Source: Petrolisthes cinctipes (lineage: Eukaryota; Arthropoda; Malacostraca; Decapoda; Porcellanidae). Taken from it: 64,000 bases of DNA. The DNA lies in contig JAWQEG010003728.1 in assembly GCA_033782935.1 (NCBI GenBank), positions 361,501 to 425,500 of the forward strand, read 5' to 3'. The notes beneath the pieces are model-generated. The model did not search any database and was not told where the DNA came from. It saw only the letters and a program-made list of their open reading frames with translations. Position 1 is the stretch's first letter, and each line of letters opens with the position of its first letter. Shown here in pieces: positions 46,305 to 59,106 of the stretch. The position numbers were made by a program, and so were the translations under genes.

Positions 46305-46520
46305 ATGATGGCGAGCACAACATTTTTGTTATCGCTGCAAAACTTCCCAAAAGACACCATCAATGACGAAGTGGTGGAACTACTGGAGCCATATTTTGAC
46401 ATGGAGGATTACGACATGGAAACTGCCAAGCGAGTGTGTGGTGATGTGGCTGGGCTACTCTCCTGGACGCGAGCCATGGCAGTATTCTTTGGTGTCAACA
46501 AGGAGGTCTTACCTCTAAAG
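46305..46520 (+). CDS. DNAH5: Dynein heavy chain exon 23: microtubule-binding domain, second part
   Basis: Residues 1178-1249, 72 codons in phase 0. It reads [20 protein letters not shown], then [33 protein letters not shown] and NKEVLPLK. It completes the tip and returns toward the stalk. Acceptor ttcctag, donor gtatgt. Confidence 0.96.
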
Positions 46521-46674
46521 GTATGTATTCAGCCAAGCAGTGTATACGTCTTTCCTTGAATATATTTAACAGAATAATGGTTATTATATCATGTAATTCT
46601 ATTACCACTCTAAAGCTATTGTAAAGTCATAAACCTTATAAATATATTGGCTCTCATCAAGTTCTTCGTGACAG

Positions 46675-46940
46675 GCAAATCTGGCCCTCCAGGAGGCTAG
46701 ACTAAGGCTGGCAATGGGTGACTTAGAACGTGCACAAGCAGTACTTGACGATAAGCAACGAGAACTGGACGTCGTTCGGGGGCAATACCAGACAGCTCTC
46801 GCAGAGAAGCAAAAGCTCATTGATGCAGCCAATGTGTGCCGCCGTAAGATGCAGGCAGCCGCTACACTCATCAATGGTCTGGCAGGGGAGAAAGTGCGAT
46901 GGACGAAACAGAGCAAGTCACTGAGGCAACAACTGGGCAG
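46675..46940 (+). CDS. DNAH5: Dynein heavy chain exon 24: stalk coiled coil 2
   Basis: Residues 1250-1338. A long helix: ANLALQEARLRLAMGDLERA, VLDDKQRELDVVRGQYQTAL, then CRRKMQAAATLINGLAGEKV, the conserved end of the returning stalk helix. The preceding intron is only 154 bases. Exit phase 2, donor gtcagt. Confidence 0.96.
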
Positions 46941-48119
46941 GTCAGTTTCCTCCTGGGTAAATCCCATTATGTGTAAATATTGGACTTTTGGCCACCACGC
47001 ATATCGCTACACCATAATAATGTAATATAGAATTAAACGTTTTAACCTTACACAAAAATGTAATTTTAAATCGTAGATAAAGCATAGAGGTGCAAAGGTT
47101 TAAGACTGCTTAGATATCTTTCAATTTCCCATTGTGAATATTCATAACAAGTCATTAGAATATAATCCACGGCTCATGTGCGTGACATAAGATGTGACAA
47201 ACAAAGGACAATACAATAGGCAACAATGTAAGTATTTGGCAAAGGTGCTTGAGCTTGCACTATGACATTGGCCTACTGTCATCCTTTATTCCTACGGATT
47301 CAGCTTTGCTAACGTCCTTTCAACTTGGTATTTCTCCAACTCCTCACTGGGTCACGTAGCTTTTTCATTCCCCTTTTTTTCTATTTGCAGTGGTCCATGT
47401 TTTTATTCCCACGTGTGTTGCATCCCTTGTCCCTTCAGGGAATGTGTTTGGAGACCACATCCTTACTAATGCCCCAAGCTGCATTGCTTGCCACCTACCT
47501 TTTATTTTTGTTATCCGCCAGTTTCTATTTCTAACTTCCATGTATTCTATACCCTTGTGTTGGTGACTACTGCCTGTGGTCTTAGCCTAGCCCAGTCCCC
47601 TCCTATGTGTCAAAGGTCCCACATCCCTTCCTATGTTTTCTATATTTGTTCTGTTTCTATTTTCCTCCATTCACGCTGCTTGCTGCACTGAGACAAAGGT
47701 CTTGGTGTTCCTCCCTGTGCAGTTAGTATTATCCCTTCCACTTCTCCCCTTCTACTATCTTACATATCCATTTTTCTATCTTTGTCTCCTCTCTGGTCCC
47801 TTGACCCCAAACAGTATCCCACGTGGCTCACCATCTATTACCATTTTCAGTCCCCTTCTTTTTTCAGACTTATCACCCACTTCATTCTTCTTTACATATG
47901 TAAAATATATTTTTATAAAAGCCAGCCTTCACTTCCTCAAAAGGGAGAAACAGCATGATTGAAAGGACATATCAACTAAAACTTACATTTTACTAAAATA
48001 ACCTGATTAAGTAAAAGATATAAAAGTATCAAAATAAAAACGAAAAACATTGAATTATCTAAAAAAGAAGCCATAAAAATCATAATATTCACAACTTGTG
48101 GTCTTTCACACACTACCAG
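46941..48119. other. Intron 24, first part, no recognised element
   Basis: A pyrimidine-rich region at about 47280-47900 with long but unconvincing open frames. Nothing recognised. Confidence 0.45.
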
Positions 48120-49445
48120 CCTCCTCCCCTAACACCTAGGAGCGACTGTAAGAACCGTCCCCCACCCGGTACTCAGAGAGGTACCTACGACGAAGGTCCC
48201 CAAGGCTGGGATACTCCACAAGAAGGAGCCGCACAGGAAAGGGTACTAGACAATCATCACAGTAGGGAAGGGGAGCCTTCTCAATTAAAAATACATGGGT
48301 CAAACGTGAGTGGCCAAAACAGAGACAGGCAAGAGCCCTCTTCCACAGGTGGGATAGGCCACTGTAGCTACACAAACCCAGGCGCTGAAGGATGCCGCAA
48401 AGCCTGTTAGCCCTGATGGCGTCCCATCTGTCCTGCCAGCAGGAACGAACGGCAGCATCTATGCAGGGTCGAAGGCTGACAGCAGGTACCGGATGATGCT
48501 GGGCAAGAGGTCGAGCACTGGAGGCAACATCCTTAGCCACGGCATCAGCACGCTCATTCACATCGACACCTACGTGGGCCGGGACACAACAAAAGGTGAT
48601 TCTGCGGCCACGACGACCCAGAAGGACAAGCCACTCAAGAATGGCCAACACCAGGGGATGGAGGGATCGCTAAAAATAGTAAAAGAGGGCTGTGGGAGAG
48701 TAATAATTACTTGGAGGGCATATAAAATGGCCGACAGCTCTGATGTAAAAATAGACATGATATAAGGGATTCTGCTGCCACGACAAAAGTCAGGAAAGAC
48801 AGCCTCAAAACCAACTCCAGCATCAGACTTTGATCCATCAGTGTACACAGAGAAGGACACCCTGTGAAAGGAGGCATGTTCTAAGAAGAGGTAGCGAGCC
48901 ACTGTAGGAGGAATAGTCTCCTTCTTCTCTGGAAAGGAAGTGCTGGAGTGAACTTCTGGGAGAAGCAATGGAGTCTCACTAGGGACCCGCACAGGACAAA
49001 TCTGGAAGTCTGCAATGCCTGACACCTCCATAGCCTTCTTGATCCAGCAGCTGAAGGGCCATGGCATGCGAGAATGTGAAAAGGTAGTACTGAGACATGA
49101 TATCGGATGACACCACTAAGCAGGGAAGGGAGTCAGGAAGTCGATGTAAGTGTTGCAAAGCACAAACCATCAAGGACTGGCGAAGGAGATCAAGAGGTAG
49201 CTCATCAGTGTCCACCAGGAGACTGGGGATTGGTGACGACCTGAAGGCTCCGGTCTCCAGACGTACCCCAGCTGGATGAACAGGTCCTAAGACTCTGAGA
49301 CGGGCAGACGTGACAGAGGAGTACACCTCACACCCATAGTAGAGTTTCGACCTAATAAGAGCACGATATAGGCTGAGGAGGGTGGCCCGATTAGCCCTCC
49401 AGTACGTATGGTCCAGGATCCTCAACAGGTTGAGAGCCTGGAGGC
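48120..49445 (-). pseudogene. Jockey-like LINE 3' region with RNase H, minus strand
   Basis: Reading leftward from about 49425: SLYRALIRSKLYYGCEVYSS, GVRLETGAFRSSPI, KAMEVSGIADFQICPVRVPS, RNase H motifs VYTDGSKSDAGVGFE (near 48830), TSELSAILYAL, IFSDP and VPAHVGVDVNERADAVAKD (near 48560), and a C-terminal WKRALACLCFGHSRLTH. The same family as 42110-42740, in opposite orientation. Three frames are used, so it is inactive. Confidence 0.88.
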
Positions 49446-50100
49446 CCAGCCAGCCCCCTCTCTCTCTCCTGTTCTTATTCTTATTCTCTTTTTCTCTCTC
49501 TTCCTTCCTGTGAAAGGAAAAGTGGAAAGAGATAGGAAAGGTTAATTAATGTCTTTAGGTAGCTGGGAGCACCTGGGACTCCAGTACCGTATTTGAAGGT
49601 AAACACCTGGTAACTGGGAAAGGTACGTTAATGTTCGTCCCGGTAGTTTGGAGATAAAACTATATGGGGAGAGAGAGTAGGCTCAGTGTGTGTGTGTGTG
49701 TGTCTATGGTTTATGACCATCTACAGGTGCTGGAGAGCCTACTAGGTGTGAGGGTCAGGTAGTTTGGTGACCCTTGTAACCTGTTCTTCTTCTACCTCCT
49801 ATTTTAATGGCTGTGTTTATGGCTTTAAGGTGTGTACACGTGGTTTAATGGAACCCGACCAATCAGTAGGGGTGAAATAATTAGTTTGACTCTTGAGACT
49901 TGTTTCCAAATTCACACTCCGTATTTACGATTGTAACTGTATCATACGTTGCTGAAGCTTATTTTTTGTTCTTACCATAATTGTTACTTTCTTGGCCCTG
50001 CTGATCCATAATGTTAATATTAACTGGTGGCAACCAGAATAGAACTGACCGCAGATTTACCACAATCGGTCTAATATTTTGCTTTTTGCGCTTCCTACAG
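49446..50100. other. Intron 24, last part
   Basis: A short (TG)n at about 49686-49703. Nothing else recognised. Confidence 0.5.
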
Positions 50101-50269
50101 ACTTGTAGGAGACGTGCTGCTGACGACTGCTTTTCTGTCCTACGCTGGTCCATTTAACCAAGAATATCGTACGAAGATGACCAAAGCTTGGCGGTCCTTA
50201 TTTACCTCACGGAGTATTCCTAATACGTCTGAACTTGATATCACTAACTGGCTCATTGATAATGCTACG
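50101..50269 (+). CDS. DNAH5: Dynein heavy chain exon 25: AAA5 start
   Basis: Residues 1338-1394. It completes Arg, then LVGDVLLTTAFLSYAGPFNQ, the hallmark entry to AAA5, and ITNWLIDNAT. Acceptor ttcctacag, donor gtaagt, exit phase 0. Confidence 0.96.
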
Positions 50270-51476
50270 GTAAGTAAAATTGACACAGCCTATGCAAATG
50301 AGTAGACAGCCCTGTGTGGCCCTCACGGGAGTACGGCCAAATGTACCATATCCTGTGGTTGGATCTACTTCAAGTGGGGGATAGTGTTGATGTGTCGTGG
50401 GTATTGAAGATGTGATAAGTGGGGGTAATGGTGATATATAGTTTGGTTATGAACTTGTTGCATATCCACATAATTATCAACTACCTCGGCAAGTTTATTT
50501 TGTTACACCATCACTACGTGCTTCACAACTTTTCTACTCATCTACCAAATACTTTGACATTATCTTTTGTTCCGTCATCACTAACTTCTGCACATCTTCT
50601 CTATCCACTTGCGATAAAGACCATTAAACACATCTTAACTGTACCTAGCCTGGGGCGAGATAATCAAAGCTTGCAAAGGCGCCTTTTGTTCCGAAAGCGC
50701 CTTTCGATCTCACCTTTTCCTAAACAACCCATACTCAAAACCTTCAATGGGCGTGGTGGCCATATTGGAAACAACTGGTAGTTAGCGCCTTAGAGCTACG
50801 GCTGGGTCGGAGCAGCCTTATTGATGGAAAGGCGCCTTTTGATGAATCAAAACAACAATATGTTGGCGGTGAATGATTCACTCAGATAACTCTTCACACC
50901 TAATTAGATATAATACTGCCTGAATACTTTGTTAAGAGAGTAATGGTTGCCATAGAATATAAATAATGAGTAGCAAGTTATGATACACTAAAGAAAATTA
51001 ATTATATGTCGAGGTATATAGGGCCTACTATGTTTACATGATAACCAATTCTTATAGCTTCCCACTCGTTAATTCACGTCATGTAACTAATTTAATTTCA
51101 TGTCAATTTGAACTGTGTGTATTTTGTTATAATACCGCCTTAGTATACCGGACATACAGTATAGGTATATATTTTTTTACCCTGCCCCCTTTACCATAAA
51201 TCTTTGCCGCCCCTGTATATTATGTGTCATGTAATAATGGTTATGTAATAATGGCTATAAAGTAATAATGACAATATCAGTGTGAACCATTAATTATAAT
51301 TATGTAACCGATAATTATGAAGTGTAAAATATCAAAACAATAATTATTTTGGTGTTGCAACTGTCATCATCATTAATGCTATTGTCATCGTGTGTCATTA
51401 TAATCGTTTAATAATATTTGTTTTCCAATAATAATTAGAAGTAAAATAATAGAAACTATTTTCTTTGTAATGTCAG
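50270..51476. other. Intron 25, with two AAAGGCGCCTTT palindromes
   Basis: The 12-base perfect palindrome AAAGGCGCCTTT occurs at 50675-50686 and 50828-50839, with a related GAAAGCGCCTTTCG between them near 50693. Otherwise AT-rich with nothing recognised. Confidence 0.6.
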
Positions 51477-51632
51477 GTAACTGAGTGGAATCTGCAGGGC
51501 TTACCCAACGACGAACTGAGCATTCAGAATGGCCTTATAGTGAGCAAGGCCTCATGCTATCCACTGCTTGTTGATCCACAGGGACAGGGCAAGATCTGGA
51601 TCAAGAATAGGGAGGCTTCAAACGAACTTCAG
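51477..51632 (+). CDS. DNAH5: Dynein heavy chain exon 26: AAA5
   Basis: Residues 1395-1446, 52 codons in phase 0. It reads [41 protein letters not shown] conserved AAA5 stretch without a working nucleotide loop, as usual for this module. Acceptor atgtcag, donor gtcagt. Confidence 0.96.
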
Positions 51633-52147
51633 GTCAGTATTCACGCTGGGAACATTGATGCACTCTCATCAAAGGTTCACTAACTTCGGCAGCCAGCATC
51701 TAATCTTTTTTGTGAATAATAATAAAAACAAATAAGATGAGCCCCCCCTTAAGAGGGTGAAGGGTACTTTTATTGCACTGCAGTAATCTATGAGTGAAGC
51801 GCACTCCACCACATTTAGCCAACAGTACAGGGTGATGAGAAGATTAGATAATACCGCATTACAAGCATCACAAGGCAGTGGAAAGCATCTGTCAATATCT
51901 AGCTATCTATAGCTCTGACGCCTCGTTCCCTCCGTGAAGCATAAAAATACTCTCCAACTTCTCTTCATTAGTGAAGTGAGGTTAAATGCAGCCATATATT
52001 TGGAAATATCTGAATAATTTTTTTTTACACATATGTAACCTTCAGACAAAGTATATTGAGCAGATAATGAACATTATTTTGGATCTCATCTCCAACATTT
52101 AAAAGAATATTGAATGCATAGTAAAACAAAGTTCTTCCTTTTGGCAG
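51633..52147. other. Intron 26, no recognised element
   Basis: Nothing recognised. Confidence 0.5.
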
Positions 52148-52303
52148 ATCTCATCGCTGAACCACAAATACTTCCGTACTCATTTGGAGGACTCACTATC
52201 GCTTGGACGGCCTCTGCTGATCGAGGACGTGGAGGAGGACCTTGACCCAGTCCTTGATAACTTATTGGAGCGCAACTTTATCAAGTCCGGATCCATTCTC
52301 AAG
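52148..52303 (+). CDS. DNAH5: Dynein heavy chain exon 27: AAA5
   Basis: Residues 1447-1498, 52 codons in phase 0. It reads [34 protein letters not shown] and LERNFIKSG, typical of AAA5. Acceptor tttggcag, donor gtacac. Confidence 0.96.
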
Positions 52304-52829
52304 GTACACGAGTGCTTCACAGTTCCATAACCACATGAGCCTTAAAGATTTTTTTTTTTTTTTTTCAATTATTTAAAAATTCATAGTCCTGTGAATGAAA
52401 CAAATAGTATGATTTGCTCACAAAAGTTCCTAGAAGGAAAATTAACAAAATAGGGAATACATCGTTTCGGGTCTTCTTAGACCCTCTTCAAACATGACAG
52501 GAAATTAGGGTAGTGGTGCTATATATGGTGGGGAAGCGGGGGTAGGGCAGGCAATCAGGGGAGAGTAGGAAGGTCATCGGGAACAGCTGGGTAGAGGAGG
52601 GGAGAGGGGAGTTTCGGGAGGTGAATGTAAAAGGAAGGGTGGGAAGCGATTACAAATGTAAAAGGAATAACTAGGAAGTCAAACAACAGCAGACCTATTG
52701 GTCCTTGGAAGCTGTTTGTGTCTAAGCTACTAAGAGAAGGAAAGGATAGAGAAGTGGAAAGTTTCTCCCCACCTACCAAGTCCTCTATCTTTCCCTGGCA
52801 ATAAAACAGTTGGATGGGAGAACACGTAA
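52304..52829. other. Intron 27, first part, purine-rich unassigned sequence
   Basis: G/A-rich sequence at 52500-52780 and the phrase TTTCGGGTCTTCTTAGACCC near 52465, which looks like part of an interspersed element. I cannot classify it. Confidence 0.35.
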
Positions 52830-53000
52830 TATGCAGAATTGCCTTTCTCTGTGTCTGTTTAGTTTCCTTGCCCTGCGTAACACACACCACTTTCTCATTG
52901 ATTTGAACTCTCGCCTCTCTCGGGACATTGTGATGGCCTTCATTGACTTTCATAGTGCCTTTGATGTTGCTAATTGAGACGCGAAAATTATTTGGCGGAC
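52830..53000 (+). pseudogene. LINE family J2 reverse transcriptase fragment
   Basis: Aligns by eye with 61470-61610: AACACACACCACTTTCTCATTG, GCCTTCATTGACTTT..GTGCCTTTGATGTT and GCTAATTGAGAC occur in the same order in both. Short and broken. Confidence 0.7.
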
Positions 53001-53570
53001 TATTCCTTTTTGACGTGAACCACGTCAAAGTGCGTGAGAGAGTTAATGTGGGATTTATCCTGGAGAAAACGACAGTTTGAGTACACACCATGGTGTCCCT
53101 TGGTAAGACCCGGGTCAACATCAATTGGAAAACGGGTGAGGATATAGCTGGGGAATTTACTAAACCTCTCCGGTGAGTCCTGAGGAATGAAAGCCAGAGA
53201 CAAAAATTTACCAGCCTTGACTCTGTCGTTGATGTCCTGACGCTTTCTGGAGATATAGACAAACTGGGAGGTGACAGCAGCCAATTTTGACCTCAGCCAG
53301 CTCACTTTGTAGTTGGAAGACCCTGTTTACAACAGACAACCACCGTAGCTTTGTGTCTTTGAATGGGTTCCCAGTGAAAAAGAGCTTAACATTCGCATTT
53401 TTAGGGGCAAAAGCACGAAGATCATACGAGGTCTGGGAGTGGGCAGAGCGAGAAAAACCTGGGCCAGGCAGAGAAGGCATGTCATGCACATCTGAAGCAA
53501 ACTTCGCAGTCTTGGCGGCTGGAGGGATACAGTCCGTATTATTAGAGGCTTCCGAGTCAGAAAAGGCATC
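53001..53570 (-). pseudogene. LINE ORF1-like (gag-like) fragment, minus strand
   Basis: On the minus strand, TKLRWLSVVNRVFQLQSELA, SQFVYISRKRQDINDRVKAG and FPSYILTRFPIDVDPGLTKG lie in order over two frames, in the style of Jockey-type ORF1 proteins recalled from arthropod genomes. Orientation is opposite to the adjacent RT fragment. Family identity is inferred. Confidence 0.55.
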
Positions 53571-54157
<587 letters not shown>

Positions 54158-54337
54158 AAGACTTTGTATCAACTGCAGAGAGTAAACAAAGTCTGACAGC
54201 ATCTCAAATTTATTATTATTATTGTGTTCCTTAGAGTGCTTTTCATTGTGCCCGTCGGGCTACAATCCGTAATCTAGATATTACTGTACAACCAAGGGCC
54301 ATTTTCATCCATTTGATAATCAGATGTGGTGTTTTAG

Positions 54338-54494
54338 GTTCTTGTGGGCGACAAGGAGTGTGACGTGATGCCTGGCTTCATGCTCTACATCACCACCAAG
54401 CTACCCAACCCGGCCTATACACCAGAAATCTCTGCCAAGACTGCAATAATCGACTTCACGGTCACAGTGCACGGCCTTGAAGACCAGCTTTTAG
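54338..54494 (+). CDS. DNAH5: Dynein heavy chain exon 28: end of AAA5
   Basis: Residues 1499-1551. It reads [40 protein letters not shown] and GLEDQLL, a very conserved dynein segment. Acceptor gttttag, donor gtaagt, exit phase 1. The following intron holds the large satellite. Confidence 0.96.
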
Positions 54495-55324
54495 GTAAGT
54501 GCAAACTAGACGATTAGTGACAGGTGAATGAATGAATGAATTATTATAAGTTCACTTATTATCCAGTAATGCAAAATCTCTTCGTCGAATGACTGTCATA
54601 TTCCATTACTACTTCAAGATTATAGTGGAGCTGAAGTTACTGAATGAATCAGGTGTTGAGACTTTGCTCTGACAGATAAGATTTAAACCTTCGGAGACTG
54701 TCATTCATCAAACACAATAGAAAAAAAGACAATGAACTCGCATCTAGGGTGGACATTGGACTGATGATGAAGAGAGTTGAAGCTAGCGATTCATATGTCT
54801 GCCTCCCTACGCTGACCTTCTTCATGGCTCATCTACATTGAGAGTAGTCCATTATACTCTCAAAGACAACATTCTCCCCATATCTGCATCACACAAACAA
54901 ACACACTGCATACCACACACGTTTTTTTTTTTCGTTTTTTTTATTCAAAACTAAATTGTGATAAAATTCAATATTACCTCAGACAATATTGGGGATGGGT
55001 TTGTAAACTCCATTAAGATTGAAGTCATTGGTAACGATCCATCGCAAGGAGCTGGACCGTTTCCTGACTCACTCTTCATAAATTTCTGCTACATTTGTGG
55101 CTTTTCTACTATGTTTCCCTCAATTCCTTACCAAAACACAAGCACAGTAATAGCCACAATGTCAGGAACTCTATCTGTCACAAATGTTCTCTTTCCTACG
55201 TTTCTGGCAACAGTCTGTTGCTGCGTATATGTTCTCAACAACCTTATTTGTTATCGTGTTTTCAAATTCGAATTATCTGAACTCTACCCTCTGGCTTCTG
55301 TTTCCATGTCATTTTCAAACTATG
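54495..55324. other. Intron 28 before the MITE, no recognised element
   Basis: Open frames here lack any family similarity that I can see. Confidence 0.45.
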
Positions 55325-55490
55325 TACAATCGCGGTCAGAAATTGTGTCCCGATCCCCTGGCAAGATGAATCGCAAACATCCTAGCTTTGAAAAATAACT
55401 GTGCGTCTCCCTACAACACACATTTGTTCAAATCATCAAAGCTTGGCTGGTTGCAATTCATCGTGCCAAGGGATCAGGACAAAAATTTTG
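55325..55490. mobile_element. Palindromic MITE, right tip lost into AT repeats
   Basis: The left end TACAATCGCGGTCAGAAATT is the inverse of the tip at 58341 (CAATTTCTGACCGCGAGTGT). The inner parts AAGATGAATCGCAA and TTGCAATTCATCGT are also inverse. The right half stops at GGGATCAGGACAAAAATTTT, where AT repeats begin. Tc1/mariner-like in style. Confidence 0.7.
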
Positions 55491-55934
55491 TTTATATAAA
55501 AAAAATGTATTATATAAATAATTTTTTTTATATAATTTTTTTTTTTTATATGTTACTGGACTGGAAGACCTACATCACACCACAACTGCTCGTTGCCTGG
55601 TTCGACCCCGAAAAGGATGCGAGGAGAGGCCAAGACCTGGTCGGTTTTTGAGTGTACAGTGTGTTATGAAGGTCCAGATTCCCTCTTTAACATATTGGGC
55701 CGTCTGTACCAATCAAGGATCATTACAAGTTTACAAGATAGCCAATCCTTGAGTGTTGTGGTTTTGACGTAGGTTTCTCAAAGAGTATATATATAGCGAG
55801 AAAAGCTGGTGCTCAATGTCATTCTTCCAGCATTTCTCAAATTTAATTGTTCTGTGTGAGGCCCATTTCTCTCCCTTCTGTAACTAGACTAATTGTATCA
55901 GACTGGAATTAATTCGGTTAAGTATTATTGTTAC
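55491..55934. other. Short AT repeats and unassigned sequence before the satellite
   Basis: 55491-55550 holds a few imperfect TTTATATAAA units, an isolated seed of the satellite. 55551-55934 is unassigned unique-looking sequence. Confidence 0.6.
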
Positions 55935-58226
55935 TATAAAAAAAAAATTATATAAATTTTTTTTATATAAATGTTTTTTTATATAAATTTTTTTTATATA
56001 AAATTTTTTTATATAAATTTTTTTTTATATAAAAATTTTTTATATAAAATGTTTTTTATATAAAAAAATTTTTATATAAATTTTTTTGTATATAAATTTT
56101 TTTTATATAAAATTTTTTTTATATAAAATTTTTTTTATATAAAATTTTTTTTATATAAAAATTTTTTTATATAAAAATTTTTTTATATAAAGTTTTTTTT
56201 ATATAAAGTTTTTTTTATATAAATTTTTTTTTATATAAAAATTTTTTTATATAAAATTTTATTTATATAAAATTTTTTTTATATAAAATTTTTTTATATA
56301 AAATTTTTTTTATATAAAATTTTTTTTATAGAAATTTATTTTTATATAAATGTTTTTATAGAAATTTTTTTTATATAAAATTTTTTTTATATAAAATTTT
56401 TTTTATATAAATTGTTTTTTATATAAATTTTTTTTTATATAAAATTTTTTTTATATAAATTTTTTTTTTATATAAAATTTTTTTATATAAAATTTTTTTT
56501 ATATAAAATTTTTTTTATATAAAATTTATTTTATATAAAAAAATTTTATAAAATTTTTTTATATAAAATTTTTTTTATATAAATTTTTTTTTATATAAAG
56601 TTTTTTTTATATAAAATTTTTTTTATATAAAATTTTTTTTATATAAAATTTTTTTTATATAAAATTTTTTTTATATAAAAATTTTTTTATATAAAATTTT
56701 TTTTATATAAAATTTTTTTTATATAAAATTTTTTTTATATAAAAAATTTTTTATATAAAATTTTTTTTATATAAATTTTTTTTTATATAAAATTTTTTTT
56801 ATATAAAATTTTTTTTATATAAAAAAAAATTTATATAAATTTTTTTTTATATAAAATTTTTTTTATATAAAATTTTTTTTATATAAAATTTTTTTTATAT
56901 AAAATTTTTTTTATATAAATTTTTTTTTATATAAAATTTTTTTCATATAAAAATTTTTTTATATAAAATTTTTTTTATATAAAATTTTTTTTATATAAAA
57001 TTTTTTTTATATAAAATTTTTTTTATATAAATTTTTTTTATAAAATTTGTTTTATATAAAATTTTTTTTATATAAAATTGTTTTTATATAAAATTTTTTT
57101 TATATAAAATTTTTTTTATATAAAATTTTTTCTATATAAAATTTTTTTTATATAAAATTGTTTTTATATAAAATTTTTTTTATATAAAATTTTTCTTATA
57201 TAAATTTTTTTTATATAAAAATTTTTTTATATAAAAATTTTTTTATATAAAATTTTTTTATATAAAATTTTTTTTATATAAAATTTTTTTTATATAAAAT
57301 TTTTTTTATATAAAATTTTTTTTATATAAAATTTTTTTTATATAAAATTTTTTTTATATAAAATTTATTTTATATAAAATTTTTTTATATAAAATTTTTT
57401 TTATATAAAATTTTTTTTATATAAAATTTTTTTTATATAAATTTTTTTTATATAATTTTTTTTATATAAAATTTTTTTTATATAAAATTTTTTTTATATA
57501 AAATTTTTTTTATATAAAATTTTTTTTATATAAAATTTTTTTTATATAAAATTTTTTTTATATAAAATTTTTTTTATATAAAATTTTTTTTATATAAAAT
57601 TTTTCTTATATAAAATTTTTCTTATATAAAAATTTTTTTATATAAATTTTTTTTATATAAAATTTTTTTTATATAAAATTTTTTTTATATACAATTTTTT
57701 TTATATAAAATTTTTTTTATATAAAATTTTTTTTATATAAAAAAAAATTTATATAAATTTTTTTTTATATACAATTTTTTTTATATAAAATTTTTTTTAT
57801 ATAAAATTTTTTTTATATAAAATTTTTTTTATATAAAATTTTTTTTTATATAAATTTTTTTTATATAAAATTTTTTTTATATAAAATTTTTTTTATATAA
57901 AATTTTTTTTATATAAAATTTTTTTTATATAAAATTTTTTTATATAAAATTTTTTTTATATAAAATTTTTTTTATATAAAATTTTTTTATATAAAATTTT
58001 TTTTATATAAAATTTTTTTATATAAAATTTTTTTTATATAAAATTTTTTTTATATAAATTTTTTTTATATAAATTTTTTTTATATAAATTTTTTTTATAT
58101 AAAATTTTTTTTATATAAAATTTTTTTTATATAAAATTTTTTTTATATAAAATTTTTTTATATAAAATTTTTTTTATATAAAATTTTTTTTATATAAAAT
58201 TTTTTTTATATAAATTTTTTTTATAA
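55935..58226. repeat. 2.3 kb satellite of about 17 bp AT-only units
   Basis: Head-to-tail units of the form TATATAAAATTTTTTTT, 14-19 bases long, roughly 135 copies. Nearly every base is A or T; rare C or G interrupts. Each unit contains TATATAAA and the self-complementary TTTTATATAAAA. Variation is mostly in the lengths of the A and T runs, as expected of slippage. Confidence 0.97.
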
Positions 58227-58230
58227 GGTT

Positions 58231-58341
58231 TGAATAACTGTGCGTCGCCCTACAACACACATTTGTTCGAATCATCAAAGCTTGGCTAGTTGCGATTCAT
58301 CGTCCCAAGGGATCAAGACACAATTTCTGACCGCGAGTGTA
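58231..58341. mobile_element. MITE right half after the satellite
   Basis: AATAACTGTGCGTCGCCCTA, ACACACATTTGTTCGAATCA, AAAGCTTGGCTAGTTGCGAT and CCAAGGGATCAAGACA repeat 55398-55480 in the same orientation, and the tip GACCGCGAGTGTA is intact here. It is either a second MITE copy or the displaced end of the first. Confidence 0.75.
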
Positions 58342-58975
58342 CAGTCGCCAATTGTGCCGCATAGTACAGAGACTCACATATTTAATATATTTTAGTGATT
58401 CAGTTCCTTAAACAACAAAGTTTACTTCATGTGCTAGTGTATCGAGGAAACTCCATCACACACACATGGACTGTTTTGAGCTAAATAATCACGGTGGTGC
58501 TACATCTCTGAATATGTGTGAGCCCCTGTACCACGCGGCAGTGCTGGCGAGTGTACTGTACTTCTGTGCTGTTTATCTCTCACCTAGCACTACTGACACT
58601 CCAAAATTATTTGACTGCCTTACTTCAAAAGTGAAACACATTCTATCTCATTTTTCTCTCTCAGATATCTCCATTTTATGAGTTTCAACACTCCCCACAG
58701 CTTTTTGCTCTCCTCTTCGTAAACCGATTTATTTGGTGAACAAGTTTAATTTTTCATCACTTTATAAATATTCCAGAATGCTTTGGAAATAAGTCCAATA
58801 TTCTTAACCATTTGTACCCTCTCATTCTTATGTTTAGCCTACATGCTGTTTTAACGTTTCTCTTAAGGTAAAACACAGATGTGGGCACAAGAAGCACTGT
58901 GGGTTACCAGAGTACAAGACGGATAATGATAACAGAAGATTATGAGACTTCCATGTTTATTTCCATGATTTCCAG
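58342..58975. other. Intron 28, last part, no recognised element
   Basis: Nothing recognised. Confidence 0.45.
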
Positions 58976-59106
58976 GGCGCGTCATCCGGACAGAGAAGTC
59001 AGAACTGGAAAGCGAGCGTGTGGCACTGATTGAAGAGGTGATGGAGAACAAAAGAAGAATGAAGGAGCTCGAGGACAACCTACTCTTCCGCCTTACATCA
59101 GTCCAG
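58976..59106 (+). CDS. DNAH5: Dynein heavy chain exon 29: AAA5-AAA6 link
   Basis: Residues 1551-1594. It completes Gly, then [20 protein letters not shown] and [20 protein letters not shown], the conserved helical link after AAA5. Acceptor tttccag, donor gttaat, exit phase 0. Confidence 0.96.

Noticed and set aside
47280..47962. Open frames of about 70-110 codons in pyrimidine-rich DNA
   Set aside because: Leu/Ser/Phe-rich translations follow from base composition; no motif and no splice logic.
54958..55398. A 146-codon open frame in intron 28
   Set aside because: It runs into a MITE end, has no recognised family and lacks supporting context.
55935..58226. CRISPR array or functional promoter array
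   Set aside because: There are no distinct spacers and the genome is eukaryotic; TATATAAA arises from the repeat unit itself without other promoter signals.
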